From NCBI GenBank assembly GCA_016713365.1, contig JADJPG010000003.1:139894-203893 (forward strand): a DNA stretch of 64,000 nucleotides, given 5' to 3'. Each line of letters starts with the position of its first letter. Positions within the stretch are counted from its first letter, which is position 1. The notes beneath the pieces were generated by a model. That model did not search any database and was not told where the DNA came from. It saw only the letters and a program-made list of their open reading frames with translations. This document shows positions 45,364 through 53,293 of the stretch, piece by piece. The position numbers and the translations under genes are program-made. The DNA comes from Verrucomicrobiota bacterium. GTDB lineage: Bacteria > Verrucomicrobiota > Verrucomicrobiia > Limisphaerales > JADJPG01.

Positions 45364-45514
45364 AGCTCCGGAGGAGCGTCATATTTGTAGAAACCGGACA
45401 TCCATGAAACCAACCAGCCCCGTAGGGGCGACATGTTCCCGACGATGCCGCTCCTACGGAGCTTGGTGTTCTTGGCCGGACACGTTGCTACAAAGATGCC
45501 GCCCCTCCGGGGCT
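45364..45514. repeat. intergenic element with four related GC-rich arms
   Basis: Four related arms are seen, two in each orientation: AGCTCCGGAGGAGCGTCAT (45364), AGCCCCGTAGGGGCGACAT (from about 45416), ATGCCGCTCCTACGGAGCT (from about 45444) and ATGCCGCCCCTCCGGGGCT (from about 45496). Each arm is itself a small hairpin (e.g. GCCCC-GTA-GGGGC). Non-coding, resembling REP-type arrays. Confidence 0.65.
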
Positions 45515-45524
45515 TCCGACTCAC

Positions 45525-45605
45525 GCGCCAGCGTCTTTGAATGCGGCGGTGCTCCGCCGCTTTTCCACTCGCACCGACCATGCGAAAGCGCCAAAGCACT
45601 GGCGC
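45525..45605. repeat. intergenic palindromic element, GCGCCAG type
   Basis: GCGCCAGCGTCTTTG at the left (45525) and CAAAGCACTGGCGC at the right (45592-45605) are imperfect inverted copies. An inner hairpin GCGGCGGTGCTCCGCCGC lies at 45543-45560. It abuts the four-arm element, so the two make a mosaic upstream of the lipoprotein gene. Confidence 0.55.
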
Positions 45606-45685
45606 AGTCCAAAACCCTCGAGGCAGAGGAGCAAACCGCGACCGATTACCACATGTTCGCCCAAAGCAGCGTTCTGAAATCGAAT

Positions 45686-46123
45686 ATGCGCACTTCTTAT
45701 CTTTTGGCTTTGGCGGTGGTTTCCGTCGCTCTTTGTGGGTGTGCAGGAACCAAGCGGACGTTTGGTCATTCATTTCCCGAGGTGAAAGCTGCCGTCCAAC
45801 TGGTCGAAAAGGAGACCAGATTGAAAGGCGGCGGCAATCCAAACATTGTTGAGACTCGAGATATACGCCCTGGAAAGTGTCGCGTTCGATTGCTGGATAA
45901 CTATATGGCGACCTTTGTATTTACGTTCACAGAAATTACCCTGACACAAATTGAAGATCGAAAGAGTCGGGTCGAGGTAATCTCGCGAAAGTCCGGAATA
46001 CTTATCAACCCTCGCCGCCGTGATGTCGAAGAAGCGATGTTGCATCGAATCTCTGAGATCTTACTAAGGCCTGAGTCCTTGCCAATTACTCCTTTGTCGC
46101 CCTCCAAGCTTTCCAACCCATGA
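45686..46123 (+). CDS. small putative lipoprotein
   Basis: 145 residues from the ATG at 45686, with a short start MRTSYLLALAVVSVAL and lipobox LCGC at about residue 20; the Cys would be lipidated. The mature part (TFGHSFPEVKAAVQLVEKET, ATFVFTFTEITLTQIED) is a small alpha/beta domain that I cannot assign. The open frame reaches 45404, but that portion crosses repeat elements and is surely not coding. The last 4 bp (ATGA) overlap the start of the PQQ-propeller gene, suggesting translational coupling. Confidence 0.65.
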   Translation: MRTSYLLALAVVSVALCGCAGTKRTFGHSFPEVKAAVQLVEKETRLKGGGNPNIVETRDIRPGKCRVRLLDNYMATFVFTFTEITLTQIEDRKSRVEVISRKSGILINPRRRDVEEAMLHRISEILLRPESLPITPLSPSKLSNP

Positions 46124-47316
46124 AAATCCTCGCCCTCACCCTCTCGCTTCTCGCCACCGTCACCGTCGCGCGCGCCGACTGGCCGCTCTTCCGCGGGCCG
46201 GACGGCAACGGCATCGCCCACGCCCTGTTGCTGCCGGACAAGCTCGGCACGAACAGCATCGCCTGGGCGGCGGACCTGCCCGGTCGCGGCTTGAGCAGCC
46301 CCATCATCATCGGCGACCGCGTGTTCGTGACGTGCTCCAGCGGCCCGAAGCAGGACCGGCTGCACGTCATCTGCTTCAACGCGAAGGACGGCACGAAGCG
46401 CTGGGAACGCCAGTTCTGGGCGACCGGCCGCACGATGTGCCATGAGAAGACCAGCGTCGCCGCGCCCACGCCCGCCAGCGACGGCGAGCGCATCTTCGCC
46501 ATCTATTCCTCGAACGACCTCGTGTGCCTCGACCTCGACGGCAACCTGCTCTGGCTGCGCGGCCTCACGCGCGATTATCCGAACGCGAGCAACAGCCTCG
46601 GCATGTCCTCCTCGCTCACGGTCGCGGACGGCGTGCTGATCGCGATGGTGGAGAACGACGACGATTCGTTCACCGCCGGGATTGACGTGAAGACGGGCGT
46701 GAACCGTTGGAAGCTGCCACGGCCCAAGTCCGCGAACTGGACTTCGCCCATGCACATCAAGTCCGGTACCACGACGCATGTGCTGCTGCAATCGAGCAAG
46801 GGCCTCGTCGCCGTAGAACCCGCCACCGGCCGCATCGTCTGGCAATACACCGACGGCGCCTCGACGATTCCCTCCGCGACGGTGAGCGACGGCGTGGTTT
46901 ACGTTCCCTCGCGCGGCATCACGGCGCTCCAGCCGAAGCCCGACGGTCAGTCGCCGGAGCAGCTCTGGCGTTCCGGTCAACTCGGCCCGGCCACGGCGAG
47001 CCCGGTGGTGTTGAACGGAAAGGTGTTCACTCTGAACGGCGCGGGTGTGCTCACCGCCGCCGACGCGAAGGATGGCAAACGTCTCTGGCAGCTCCGCACG
47101 AAGGGCCCTTACAGCGCGACGCCCGTGGGCGCAGGCAACCTGCTCTACTGCGTGAACGAGAAGGGCGTGCTCCAGGTCATCGACATCGCCGCCCCCGAAG
47201 GCGCGATCGTCAGCGAACTGGATCTCGGCAAGACAGTGCTGAGCACGCCGTCCATCTCGGATGGCGCGGTGTACGTCCGCAGCGATGAGAAGCTGTGGAA
47301 GCTCAAGAAGTCGTGA
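46120..47316 (+). CDS. secreted PQQ-like beta-propeller (BamB-like) protein
   Basis: 398 residues with a signal peptide (ILALTLSLLATVTVARA), then WPLFRGPDGNGIA, the standard start of the planctomycete/verrucomicrobial outer-membrane-BamB-like propellers. PQQ-type repeats occur through the chain: GLSSPIIIGDRVFVTCSSG, HVICFNAKDGTKRWERQF, GLVAVEPATGRIVWQYTDG, GVLTAADAKDGKRLWQLRT. The role is unknown; members are often next to glycan-degradation genes. It overlaps the preceding lipoprotein gene by 4 bp. Confidence 0.85.
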   Translation: MKILALTLSLLATVTVARADWPLFRGPDGNGIAHALLLPDKLGTNSIAWAADLPGRGLSSPIIIGDRVFVTCSSGPKQDRLHVICFNAKDGTKRWERQFWATGRTMCHEKTSVAAPTPASDGERIFAIYSSNDLVCLDLDGNLLWLRGLTRDYPNASNSLGMSSSLTVADGVLIAMVENDDDSFTAGIDVKTGVNRWKLPRPKSANWTSPMHIKSGTTTHVLLQSSKGLVAVEPATGRIVWQYTDGASTIPSATVSDGVVYVPSRGITALQPKPDGQSPEQLWRSGQLGPATASPVVLNGKVFTLNGAGVLTAADAKDGKRLWQLRTKGPYSATPVGAGNLLYCVNEKGVLQVIDIAAPEGAIVSELDLGKTVLSTPSISDGAVYVRSDEKLWKLKKS

Positions 47317-47321
47317 CCGCA

Positions 47322-47485
47322 TGGTGGGGCGAGACTCTGTCGAGCCCTGATCAGATCGAGGGCAGGCTGAGCGGTTACTGCTGGCGCGAAGCGTCGAGGA
47401 GGGGTCATTGGCTCCCCGGAACCGTGTCTTCGGCGGGTGGAACGTCCCAAGGTTGATCACGGCTCGACGGAGTCTCGCCCCACCA
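47322..47485. repeat. MITE-like element with 32-bp terminal inverted repeats
   Basis: The left end 47322-47353 starts TGGTGGGGCGAGACTCTGTC and the right end 47454-47485 is its inverted copy with two mismatches in 32. The 100-bp interior has no ORF. The ends share TGATCA at their inner limit. It lies between convergent genes (PQQ-propeller and ribE) in a 198-bp gap and may also act as a terminator-like hairpin. Confidence 0.7.
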
Positions 47486-47514
47486 ACAGTCAGGATCTCA
47501 GCGTCTCAGCGGTT

Positions 47515-48120
47515 TCACCTTCCGCGTCGCACGAACTGCTCCACGTACTTGCCGAGGATGTCGGCTTCGAGATTCACGGCATCGCCCACTTCGCGTTCGC
47601 GCAGCGCAGTGACTTCGAAGGTGTGCGGGATAATCCAGAGACGAAACCCTTTCTTCGTCACGCCCGCGACCGTAAGACTGATGCCGTCGACGGCGATGGA
47701 GCCTTTGAAAACGATGTAGCGCAGCACGTCGGCGGGCGCGGTGATTTCGAGGACGTGATCCTGTCCGGCGCGTTCCCAGCGAGAAATCTTTCCCACACCA
47801 TCGACGTGGCCGGTGACGAAATGGCCGTCGAGCCGGCCATCGGCGCGGAGCGGGCGTTCCAGATTTACGAGCGAGCCCGCTTGGCAGAACTGGAGGTTGG
47901 TCCGCTCCCACGTTTCGCGGAGCAGGTCGAACTGCACGAGCTTGCTTGAGCCACGAGTCGTGAGCTTCACGACCGTGAGGCAGCAGCCGTTCACCGCCAC
48001 GCTGTCGCCGAGCTTCAGCCCGCGCGCGCAACGCTTCGCCGCCACCGTCAGCCGGATGGATTTCGCCGTCGGCTTGATGCTCTCGACGACGCCCGTCTCT
48101 TCCACAATGCCTGTGAACAT
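47515..48120 (-). CDS. ribE: riboflavin synthase, alpha subunit
   Basis: 201 residues starting with the invariant MFTGIVEETGVVESI. Riboflavin synthase converts two molecules of 6,7-dimethyl-8-ribityllumazine into riboflavin. Two tandem lumazine-binding halves are visible: GDSVAVNGCCLTVV (about 38-51) with GHFVTGHVDGVG (about 98-109), and GSIAVDGISLTVAGV (about 138-152) with IIPHTFEVTAL. Length is normal. The open frame extends to 48207, but the MFTG start is unmistakable. No other rib gene is in the window and no FMN riboswitch was recognised upstream. Confidence 0.95.
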   Translation of the reverse strand: MFTGIVEETGVVESIKPTAKSIRLTVAAKRCARGLKLGDSVAVNGCCLTVVKLTTRGSSKLVQFDLLRETWERTNLQFCQAGSLVNLERPLRADGRLDGHFVTGHVDGVGKISRWERAGQDHVLEITAPADVLRYIVFKGSIAVDGISLTVAGVTKKGFRLWIIPHTFEVTALREREVGDAVNLEADILGKYVEQFVRRGR

Positions 48121-48340
48121 GCTACGAGGTTGGCGGAGTCGGCTGGAGGCGTCGAGTCTGCTTCTGCGTCGCACGGCAGAAGCAGGTGCAAAGGAGAAAA
48201 GGAGCAAAGGGGGAAAGGGAGAGGAGAAAAAAGCTGCAGCCCCTGCTCACCTGCTCCTTATCTCCTTTTCCCCTCGGCTCCTCTGCCCACTTTCCCACTT
48301 TCTCCCCTGCCCTCCCCTCGCTACGCTGCGCGCACTCACT
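48121..48340. other. intergenic purine/pyrimidine inverted-repeat tract
   Basis: A nearly pure-purine strand (about 48187-48232, words such as AAAGGAGAAAAGGAGCAAAG) is followed by a nearly pure-pyrimidine stretch (about 48250-48317, CTCCTTATCTCCTTTTCCCC). They are imperfect inverted copies. No ORF. The tract lies between divergent ribE and the Tm-1-like gene and could influence both promoters. Confidence 0.5.
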
Positions 48341-49555
48341 ATGGCAACGATTGCAATTCTCGGCACGATGGACACCAAGGGCGAGGAACACGCCTTTGTC
48401 GCGGAGCAAATCAAGGCGCGCGGGCACCAGACGCTCGTTATCGACGTCGGCGCGCTTGAGGCGCCGAAGCTCAAGCCGGACATCACGCGCGAGGAAGTTT
48501 GCCGCGCAGCCGGGGCCGATTACGCCGCGTTGCTCGCCAAGCGAGACCGTGGTGAATCCGTCGCCGCGATGTCGAAGGGCGCGCCGATCGTTCTCGCGAA
48601 GCTCGTCGCCGAAAAGAAGATTGCCGGCGTCATTTCGCTCGGCGGCGGTGGCGGCACGGCGATTGGCACGGCGGCGATGCGCGCACTGCCGATTGGTTTT
48701 CCGAAGCTGATGGTTTCCACGCTCGCCAGCGGCAACACCGCGCAATACGTCGGCGTGAAGGACATCGTGATGTTCCCGAGCATCGTGGATGTCGCGGGGC
48801 TGAACCGCATCTCGCGCCAGATTCTCACGCGCGCCGCCGGGGCGATTTGCGGCATGGTCGAAGTGGAGCCGAAGGCCGGCGCAGACAAACCCATCATCGT
48901 CGCGAGCCAGTTCGGCAACACGACGGCTTGCGTAGATCACGCGCGGAAGATTCTCGAACAAGCGGGCTACGAAGTCCTCGTCTTCCACGCGACCGGCACC
49001 GGCGGGCGCACGATGGAATCAATCATCGAATCCGGCATGGTGGCAGGCGTGCTCGACATCACGACGACCGAGTGGGCGGATGAACTGGTCGGTGGTTTCC
49101 TCGGTGCCGGCCCGACGCGACTCGAAGCCGCGGCGCGCGGCGGCGTGCCCGCGATTGTCACGCCCGGGTGTCTCGACATGGTGAACTTCCACGGGCCCGA
49201 CACTGTGCCGGGGAAGTTCAAGGGTCGCACCTTCTACCAACACAACCCGCAGGTAACGCTCATGCGCACGAACGCGGAAGAGAACGCGCAGCTCGGCAAA
49301 ATCATCGCCGAAAAGGTGAATCTTTCCACCGCGCCCGTGACCGTGCTCTTGCCGAAGAAAGCCATCAGCGTGATCAGCGCTGAAGGTCAGAAGTTCTACG
49401 ACGCCGCTGCGGACGCCGCGCTCTTCAGCGCCATCAAGGCGAACCTGCGGAAGGACATCGAGGTGATCGAAATGGACAACGCGGTGAATGATTCGGCGTT
49501 CGCGGAAGCGTGTGCCAGGGCGTTGTTGAAGAACATCGCGGCGAAGAAGAGCTGA
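48341..49555 (+). CDS. Tm-1-like ATP-binding (UPF0261) protein
   Basis: 404 residues starting MATIAILGTMDTKGEEHAF, the characteristic opening of UPF0261 proteins related to the tomato Tm-1 N-terminal domain. Further signatures: VISLGGGGGTAIGTAAMRAL, PKLMVSTLASGNTAQYVGV, SQFGNTTACVDHAR, YEVLVFHATGTGGRTMES, LDITTTEWADELVGGFL and PGCLDMVNFHGPDTVPGKF. The family binds ATP and is often found with sugar-acid or phosphoenolpyruvate-mutase-like genes; the exact reaction is unclear. The ATG at 48341 matches the family start; the open frame upstream is the pyrimidine tract. Confidence 0.9.
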   Translation: MATIAILGTMDTKGEEHAFVAEQIKARGHQTLVIDVGALEAPKLKPDITREEVCRAAGADYAALLAKRDRGESVAAMSKGAPIVLAKLVAEKKIAGVISLGGGGGTAIGTAAMRALPIGFPKLMVSTLASGNTAQYVGVKDIVMFPSIVDVAGLNRISRQILTRAAGAICGMVEVEPKAGADKPIIVASQFGNTTACVDHARKILEQAGYEVLVFHATGTGGRTMESIIESGMVAGVLDITTTEWADELVGGFLGAGPTRLEAAARGGVPAIVTPGCLDMVNFHGPDTVPGKFKGRTFYQHNPQVTLMRTNAEENAQLGKIIAEKVNLSTAPVTVLLPKKAISVISAEGQKFYDAAADAALFSAIKANLRKDIEVIEMDNAVNDSAFAEACARALLKNIAAKKS

Positions 49556-49577
49556 CGGCCGACCCGGAACCCCCCAC

Positions 49578-49599
49578 GGGGGGGGGGGGGGGGGGGGGG
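49578..49599. repeat. 22-base poly-G run
   Basis: An uninterrupted run of 22 G, preceded by CCCCCCAC and followed by CCCGGGG. It is located 22 bp after the Tm-1-like stop. It could be real, but such runs often arise as sequencing or gap-filling artefacts. Confidence 0.9.
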
Positions 49600-49638
49600 C
49601 CCGGGGACCTCCGCCTTCACCTTGCGCGAAGCAGCACC

Positions 49639-50469
49639 CTATCTTGGCAGGCTCCGGTCGCGCTGCCGGGTAGCCTCATATAGAAAAACCGCCGCAGCAC
49701 TCGCCACGTTCAGCGAGTTCATATGTGACGGCATCGGAATCTCCACCATCCCGTCGCATGCAGCCAGGGCGGCTTCCGTCAATCCCGGCCCTTCCGCGCC
49801 AAACACCAGGCAGCAATCACCGCGCAAATCCTCGGTAGCCAGCTTGCGGGCGCCCGGGCGCGGATGCGCAGCAAGACACCTCACACCCCGCGCGCGCAAC
49901 GCGGCCAGCGTCTCCACCAGGCTGCTCACCTGCACCACAGGCTGCTCGAAAATCGTGCCCATGGAGCCGGACACCGCGCGGCGCTGGAATGGACTGCCAC
50001 ACGTCTCGCCCACCACGAGGAAGTGCGCCCCGAAAGCCGCGCAAGCCCTCACCACTGCGCCGAGATTCTCCGCGCTGGCGATGCCTTCCACCGCAGCCAG
50101 CAGCAACGGCCGCGGTGAACTTTCGAGCAGCTCTTCAAACGTCGGTTGCGGGGGAATCCGCGCCACCGCCAGCGCGCCCTGGTGCACCCGATAACCGGTG
50201 ATGCTTTCCAGCAACGGACGCTCCGCGACATAAACGTCGATCTCCTCCTCCCGCGCGCGCAATTGCGGCTCGAGCGTCTCCAGCCATGCGGGTGTCAGCA
50301 GCGTGGACACCACCGGGAACCGGCTCGCCAGCAGGCGCTGCACGACCTTGGCGTTCGTGGCCACCAGCACGCCCGCCAACTCATGCTCCTCCACCCGCTT
50401 GAGGGTGAGGTACCACGTCAGTTCCGGCAGGTCGAGTGATTCAACAGGTTTGATGCGCAACGTCGCCAC
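49639..50469 (-). CDS. TrmH-family (SpoU) RNA methyltransferase
   Basis: 276 residues. An N-terminal substrate-binding region is followed by the SPOUT catalytic domain with its three knot motifs: IASAENLGAVVRACAAFG (about 127-144, Asn and Arg), LVFGAEGPGL (about 217-226) and IPMPSHMNSLNVASAAAVFL (about 242-261). It methylates the 2'-O of a ribose in tRNA or rRNA using AdoMet; the target cannot be told. It is the last gene before the poly-G run and is isolated on the minus strand, with a 114-bp gap to the oxidoreductase gene upstream. Confidence 0.9.
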   Translation of the reverse strand: MATLRIKPVESLDLPELTWYLTLKRVEEHELAGVLVATNAKVVQRLLASRFPVVSTLLTPAWLETLEPQLRAREEEIDVYVAERPLLESITGYRVHQGALAVARIPPQPTFEELLESSPRPLLLAAVEGIASAENLGAVVRACAAFGAHFLVVGETCGSPFQRRAVSGSMGTIFEQPVVQVSSLVETLAALRARGVRCLAAHPRPGARKLATEDLRGDCCLVFGAEGPGLTEAALAACDGMVEIPMPSHMNSLNVASAAAVFLYEATRQRDRSLPR

Positions 50470-50583
50470 CCCGACATTAAACCGGGCAAACCCGATGGTG
50501 CAAAGCCCGCAGAAGCCGACGTGAGGAGGCGGGCGGTTCGGGAAAAGTCAGAGCCTCGTTACCTCGACTCCTGCGAGAAAAGA

Positions 50584-51738
50584 TCAACGATGGAATGATT
50601 TCGTGAAGTCTTCGCCGGAGACTTCGACGACCTTCTTCTGGAACTTCGATTCCGCGATGAGTCGCTGAAGCTTTGTCTCGAACGCGGCGCTGTCCATCGG
50701 GAGTTCGACGGTCTGGTTGATGAGCGAGGAGTAGAGCATCACGTTCGCGAGTTCGACCGAGTGGATGCCCTCCTCGCCCGGCACCAGCAGCGGTGCGCCA
50801 TCGAGAATCGCATCGACGAAGTTCTGCATCAACGCGGCGTGAGTGGCGGGCGCGTCGGCAAAGGGAATCTCGACGTTCCAAACTTCCGGCTTCGCGAACC
50901 CCGTCTTGGCGTTCTTGCTGAACTGAATCATGTCCGCATCGTTGCGGGTGAAGGTAAGCTTGTTGTTCTCAAGGACGATCTTCCCGCGCGTGCCGACGAT
51001 CTCGAAGCGGTTCGTCCCCGGCGTTTCGCCCGTGGAGGAAACGAACACGCCGGTCGCGCCGTTCTTCCATTCCATGAAGATGCTGACGTTGTCCTCGACC
51101 TCGATGTTGTGGTAGCGGCCGATCTGGCAAAACCCGCGCACGCGGGCCGGCATGCCGCAGAGCCATTGAAGCGTGTCGAGCTGATGCAGGCATTGGTTCA
51201 GCAACACGCCACCACCCTCGCCCTTCCACGTCGCGCGCCAGCCGCCGCTCGCGTAATACGCCTCGGTGCGATACCAGTCGGTAATGATCCAGTTGACGCG
51301 GACGATGTCGCCAAGCTCGCCGTCATCGATCAGCTTCTTGAGCTTCAGGTAGCGCGGCTCAATGCGGAACTGGAACATCGCGCCGAAGACGAGCTTCGGA
51401 TGTTTCCGGCGCACAGCGAGCAGACGTTCAGCATCCGCCTTGTGCGCCGAAATCGGCTTCTCGACCATCACATGCACGCCCGCCTCCAAGGCGGCAATGC
51501 CAAGCGTGGTGTGCTGGTAATGCGGCGTTGCAATGACGACGGCATCGACGGCTCCGGAGCGGATAAGTTTCTCGCCGTCATCGAAAATCTGCGCGGCCTT
51601 GTACTTCTCCAGCTTCGCGGGCGAGGTGCTGCACACGGCGGTGAGCTCGGCACGCGCGACTTTGCCGGCGAGCAGGTAATCGGCGTGGTGCTTGCCCATG
51701 TTCCCCATGCCGATGATGCCGAGACGTACGTTTTTCAT
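50584..51738 (-). CDS. Gfo/Idh/MocA family oxidoreductase
   Basis: 384 residues, cytoplasmic (no signal). N-terminal Rossmann fold with RLGIIGMGNMGKHHADYLLA (4-23). The catalytic HVMVEKPISAHKADAE motif with the conserved EKP lysine is near residue 90, and GEGGGVLLNQCLHQLDTLQW (about 173) carries the family His. NAD(P)-dependent oxidation of a sugar or inositol-type substrate is expected; the substrate is unknown. Divergent from the PhoD-like gene, with about 115 bp between the starts. Confidence 0.92.
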   Translation of the reverse strand: MKNVRLGIIGMGNMGKHHADYLLAGKVARAELTAVCSTSPAKLEKYKAAQIFDDGEKLIRSGAVDAVVIATPHYQHTTLGIAALEAGVHVMVEKPISAHKADAERLLAVRRKHPKLVFGAMFQFRIEPRYLKLKKLIDDGELGDIVRVNWIITDWYRTEAYYASGGWRATWKGEGGGVLLNQCLHQLDTLQWLCGMPARVRGFCQIGRYHNIEVEDNVSIFMEWKNGATGVFVSSTGETPGTNRFEIVGTRGKIVLENNKLTFTRNDADMIQFSKNAKTGFAKPEVWNVEIPFADAPATHAALMQNFVDAILDGAPLLVPGEEGIHSVELANVMLYSSLINQTVELPMDSAAFETKLQRLIAESKFQKKVVEVSGEDFTKSFHR

Positions 51739-51853
51739 GCGATGTGTCGGCGACTATCAATTTCGCCTCAGCAATTTTCAATTTTCAATTTTCCTGCCGC
51801 TGCGGACAACGAACGCGTTGACGCTTCGTCGCCCGGCCTTCCATCATCGCGCC

Positions 51854-53188
51854 ATGAACTTCATTTCCGCGCGACTCCTGAAAGCAGCGTTCGCATGGCT
51901 TGCCATCGCAGCTCCGCTTCACGCCGCGCCGTTCCTTGAGCTGGCCCCGATGATTGGCCACACGTCGTCCACCGATACGCGCATCTGGGTGAAAGCGTCT
52001 GAAGCGGCAAAGTTCTCGGTGCGAATCGGCACGAAGCCGGATTTGTCCGACGCCCGCACCGTGCGCGGACCGAAGCTGGAGGCCGCGAGCGCGTTCATGA
52101 ATCACCTCGTCGTCAGCAATCTCCAGGCGTCGACGCGCTATTACTACTCGGTGATGCTGGACGGCAAACCCGCCATGCTGCGTCCCTATCCGTCGTTCAC
52201 GACCGCGCCGCGCGAGGGTGAACCAGGACGGGTTCGCGCCGCGTTCACGTCGTGCGTTGGCTACTACGGTTACCTGGCGACCGCAGGCTTCGCCGACATG
52301 GCGCGCACGAACATCGACCTGCTCCTGATGCTCGGCGACAATCACTACGCGAACACCAACGACCCTGGCGTGCAGCGGAAGTTTTACTTCGATCAACGCG
52401 ACACGTCCGGCTGGCGCGGGTTGAGTCCGCGGCTGCCGATCTACGCGATTTGGGATGACCACGATTTCGGTCCGAACAACAGCGACGGTAAGATGCCAGG
52501 CAAGGAACTTTCGCTGCGCACGTTCCGGGAGCACTGGGCAAATCCTGCGTATGGCGAGCCGGATAATCCGGGTGTCTACTTCAAGTTCACGCGCGCGAAC
52601 GTGGATTTCTTCATGTTCGACGTGCGATATCACCGCGACCCGAACGGCGCGACGAATCTCGCGCACAAGACACATCTCGGCGCAAAGCAACTGGCGTGGT
52701 TCAAGCGCGAGTTGCTGGCGTCGCGCGCGCCGATCAAGGTGCTCGCCGCGGGCGGCGAATGGCAGACGTTTGGGACGGACGATTCATGGACGCCGTTCGC
52801 CGAGGAACGCGACGAGATTTTTCGCTTCATCGAGGAGAACAAGATCTCCGGCGTGCTGCTGATCTCAGGCGACCGGCATTTCACCGGCGCGTATCAGGTG
52901 CGCGGCAAATGGATCGAGGTCACGAGCGGCCCGATCGGCAGCGGGCCGGCTGGCGTGAAGAAATCGCCCGAGGCGTTCCTTGATCTGAGCGCCACGAAGG
53001 GCCACTTCTACTGCGTTTACGATCTCGATACGACGGCGACGCCGCCGAAAGTGACGCTGGAAGTCTTTCGCGTGGGTGATGGCATTGCACATCGCCGCGA
53101 GTTCACTTGGGACGAAGTGACGGGCGTGACGAAGATCAAACTACTGCCGCCCCCAGCGAACGAGCAGAAGGCGAAAGCCAAGAACTGA
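51854..53188 (+). CDS. PhoD-like alkaline phosphatase/phosphodiesterase
   Basis: 444 residues with a signal peptide (LLKAAFAWLAIAAPLHAAP). An N-terminal fibronectin-like PhoD domain (about 25-120) precedes a metallophosphatase domain with LLMLGDNHYA (about 156), AIWDDHDFGPNNS (about 197-209) and LLISGDRHFTGAY (about 333-345), whose Asp, His and Asn residues bind the Ca/Fe centre. It hydrolyses phosphate esters in the periplasm. The start at 51854 opens the signal peptide; the frame is open to 51692 but that portion overlaps the divergent gene. Confidence 0.9.
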   Translation: MNFISARLLKAAFAWLAIAAPLHAAPFLELAPMIGHTSSTDTRIWVKASEAAKFSVRIGTKPDLSDARTVRGPKLEAASAFMNHLVVSNLQASTRYYYSVMLDGKPAMLRPYPSFTTAPREGEPGRVRAAFTSCVGYYGYLATAGFADMARTNIDLLLMLGDNHYANTNDPGVQRKFYFDQRDTSGWRGLSPRLPIYAIWDDHDFGPNNSDGKMPGKELSLRTFREHWANPAYGEPDNPGVYFKFTRANVDFFMFDVRYHRDPNGATNLAHKTHLGAKQLAWFKRELLASRAPIKVLAAGGEWQTFGTDDSWTPFAEERDEIFRFIEENKISGVLLISGDRHFTGAYQVRGKWIEVTSGPIGSGPAGVKKSPEAFLDLSATKGHFYCVYDLDTTATPPKVTLEVFRVGDGIAHRREFTWDEVTGVTKIKLLPPPANEQKAKAKN

Positions 53189-53206
53189 CGGAGGCAAGGA
53201 GATTGG

Positions 53207-53284
53207 CCCGCTAAAAACGCGAAAGGGCGCGAAAGACGTACGGACTGCTGAATCCTTTTCGCGTCGTTCTGCGTATTTGGCGGG
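53207..53284. repeat. intergenic palindromic element, CGCTAAA type (second copy)
   Basis: CCCGCTAAAAACGC at 53207 and GCGTATTTGGCGGG ending at 53284 are imperfect inverted copies, with inner GCGCGAAAGACG and CTTTTCGCGTCGTT. Same type as 44061-44166. It occupies the gap between convergent genes and may serve as their terminator. Confidence 0.65.
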
Positions 53285-53293
53285 AAAGGAGTT

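Noticed and set aside
45901..47460. Minus-strand ORF (519 codons) opposite the PQQ-propeller gene
   Set aside because: Shadow of the propeller gene; crosses a palindromic element and has no recognisable domain.
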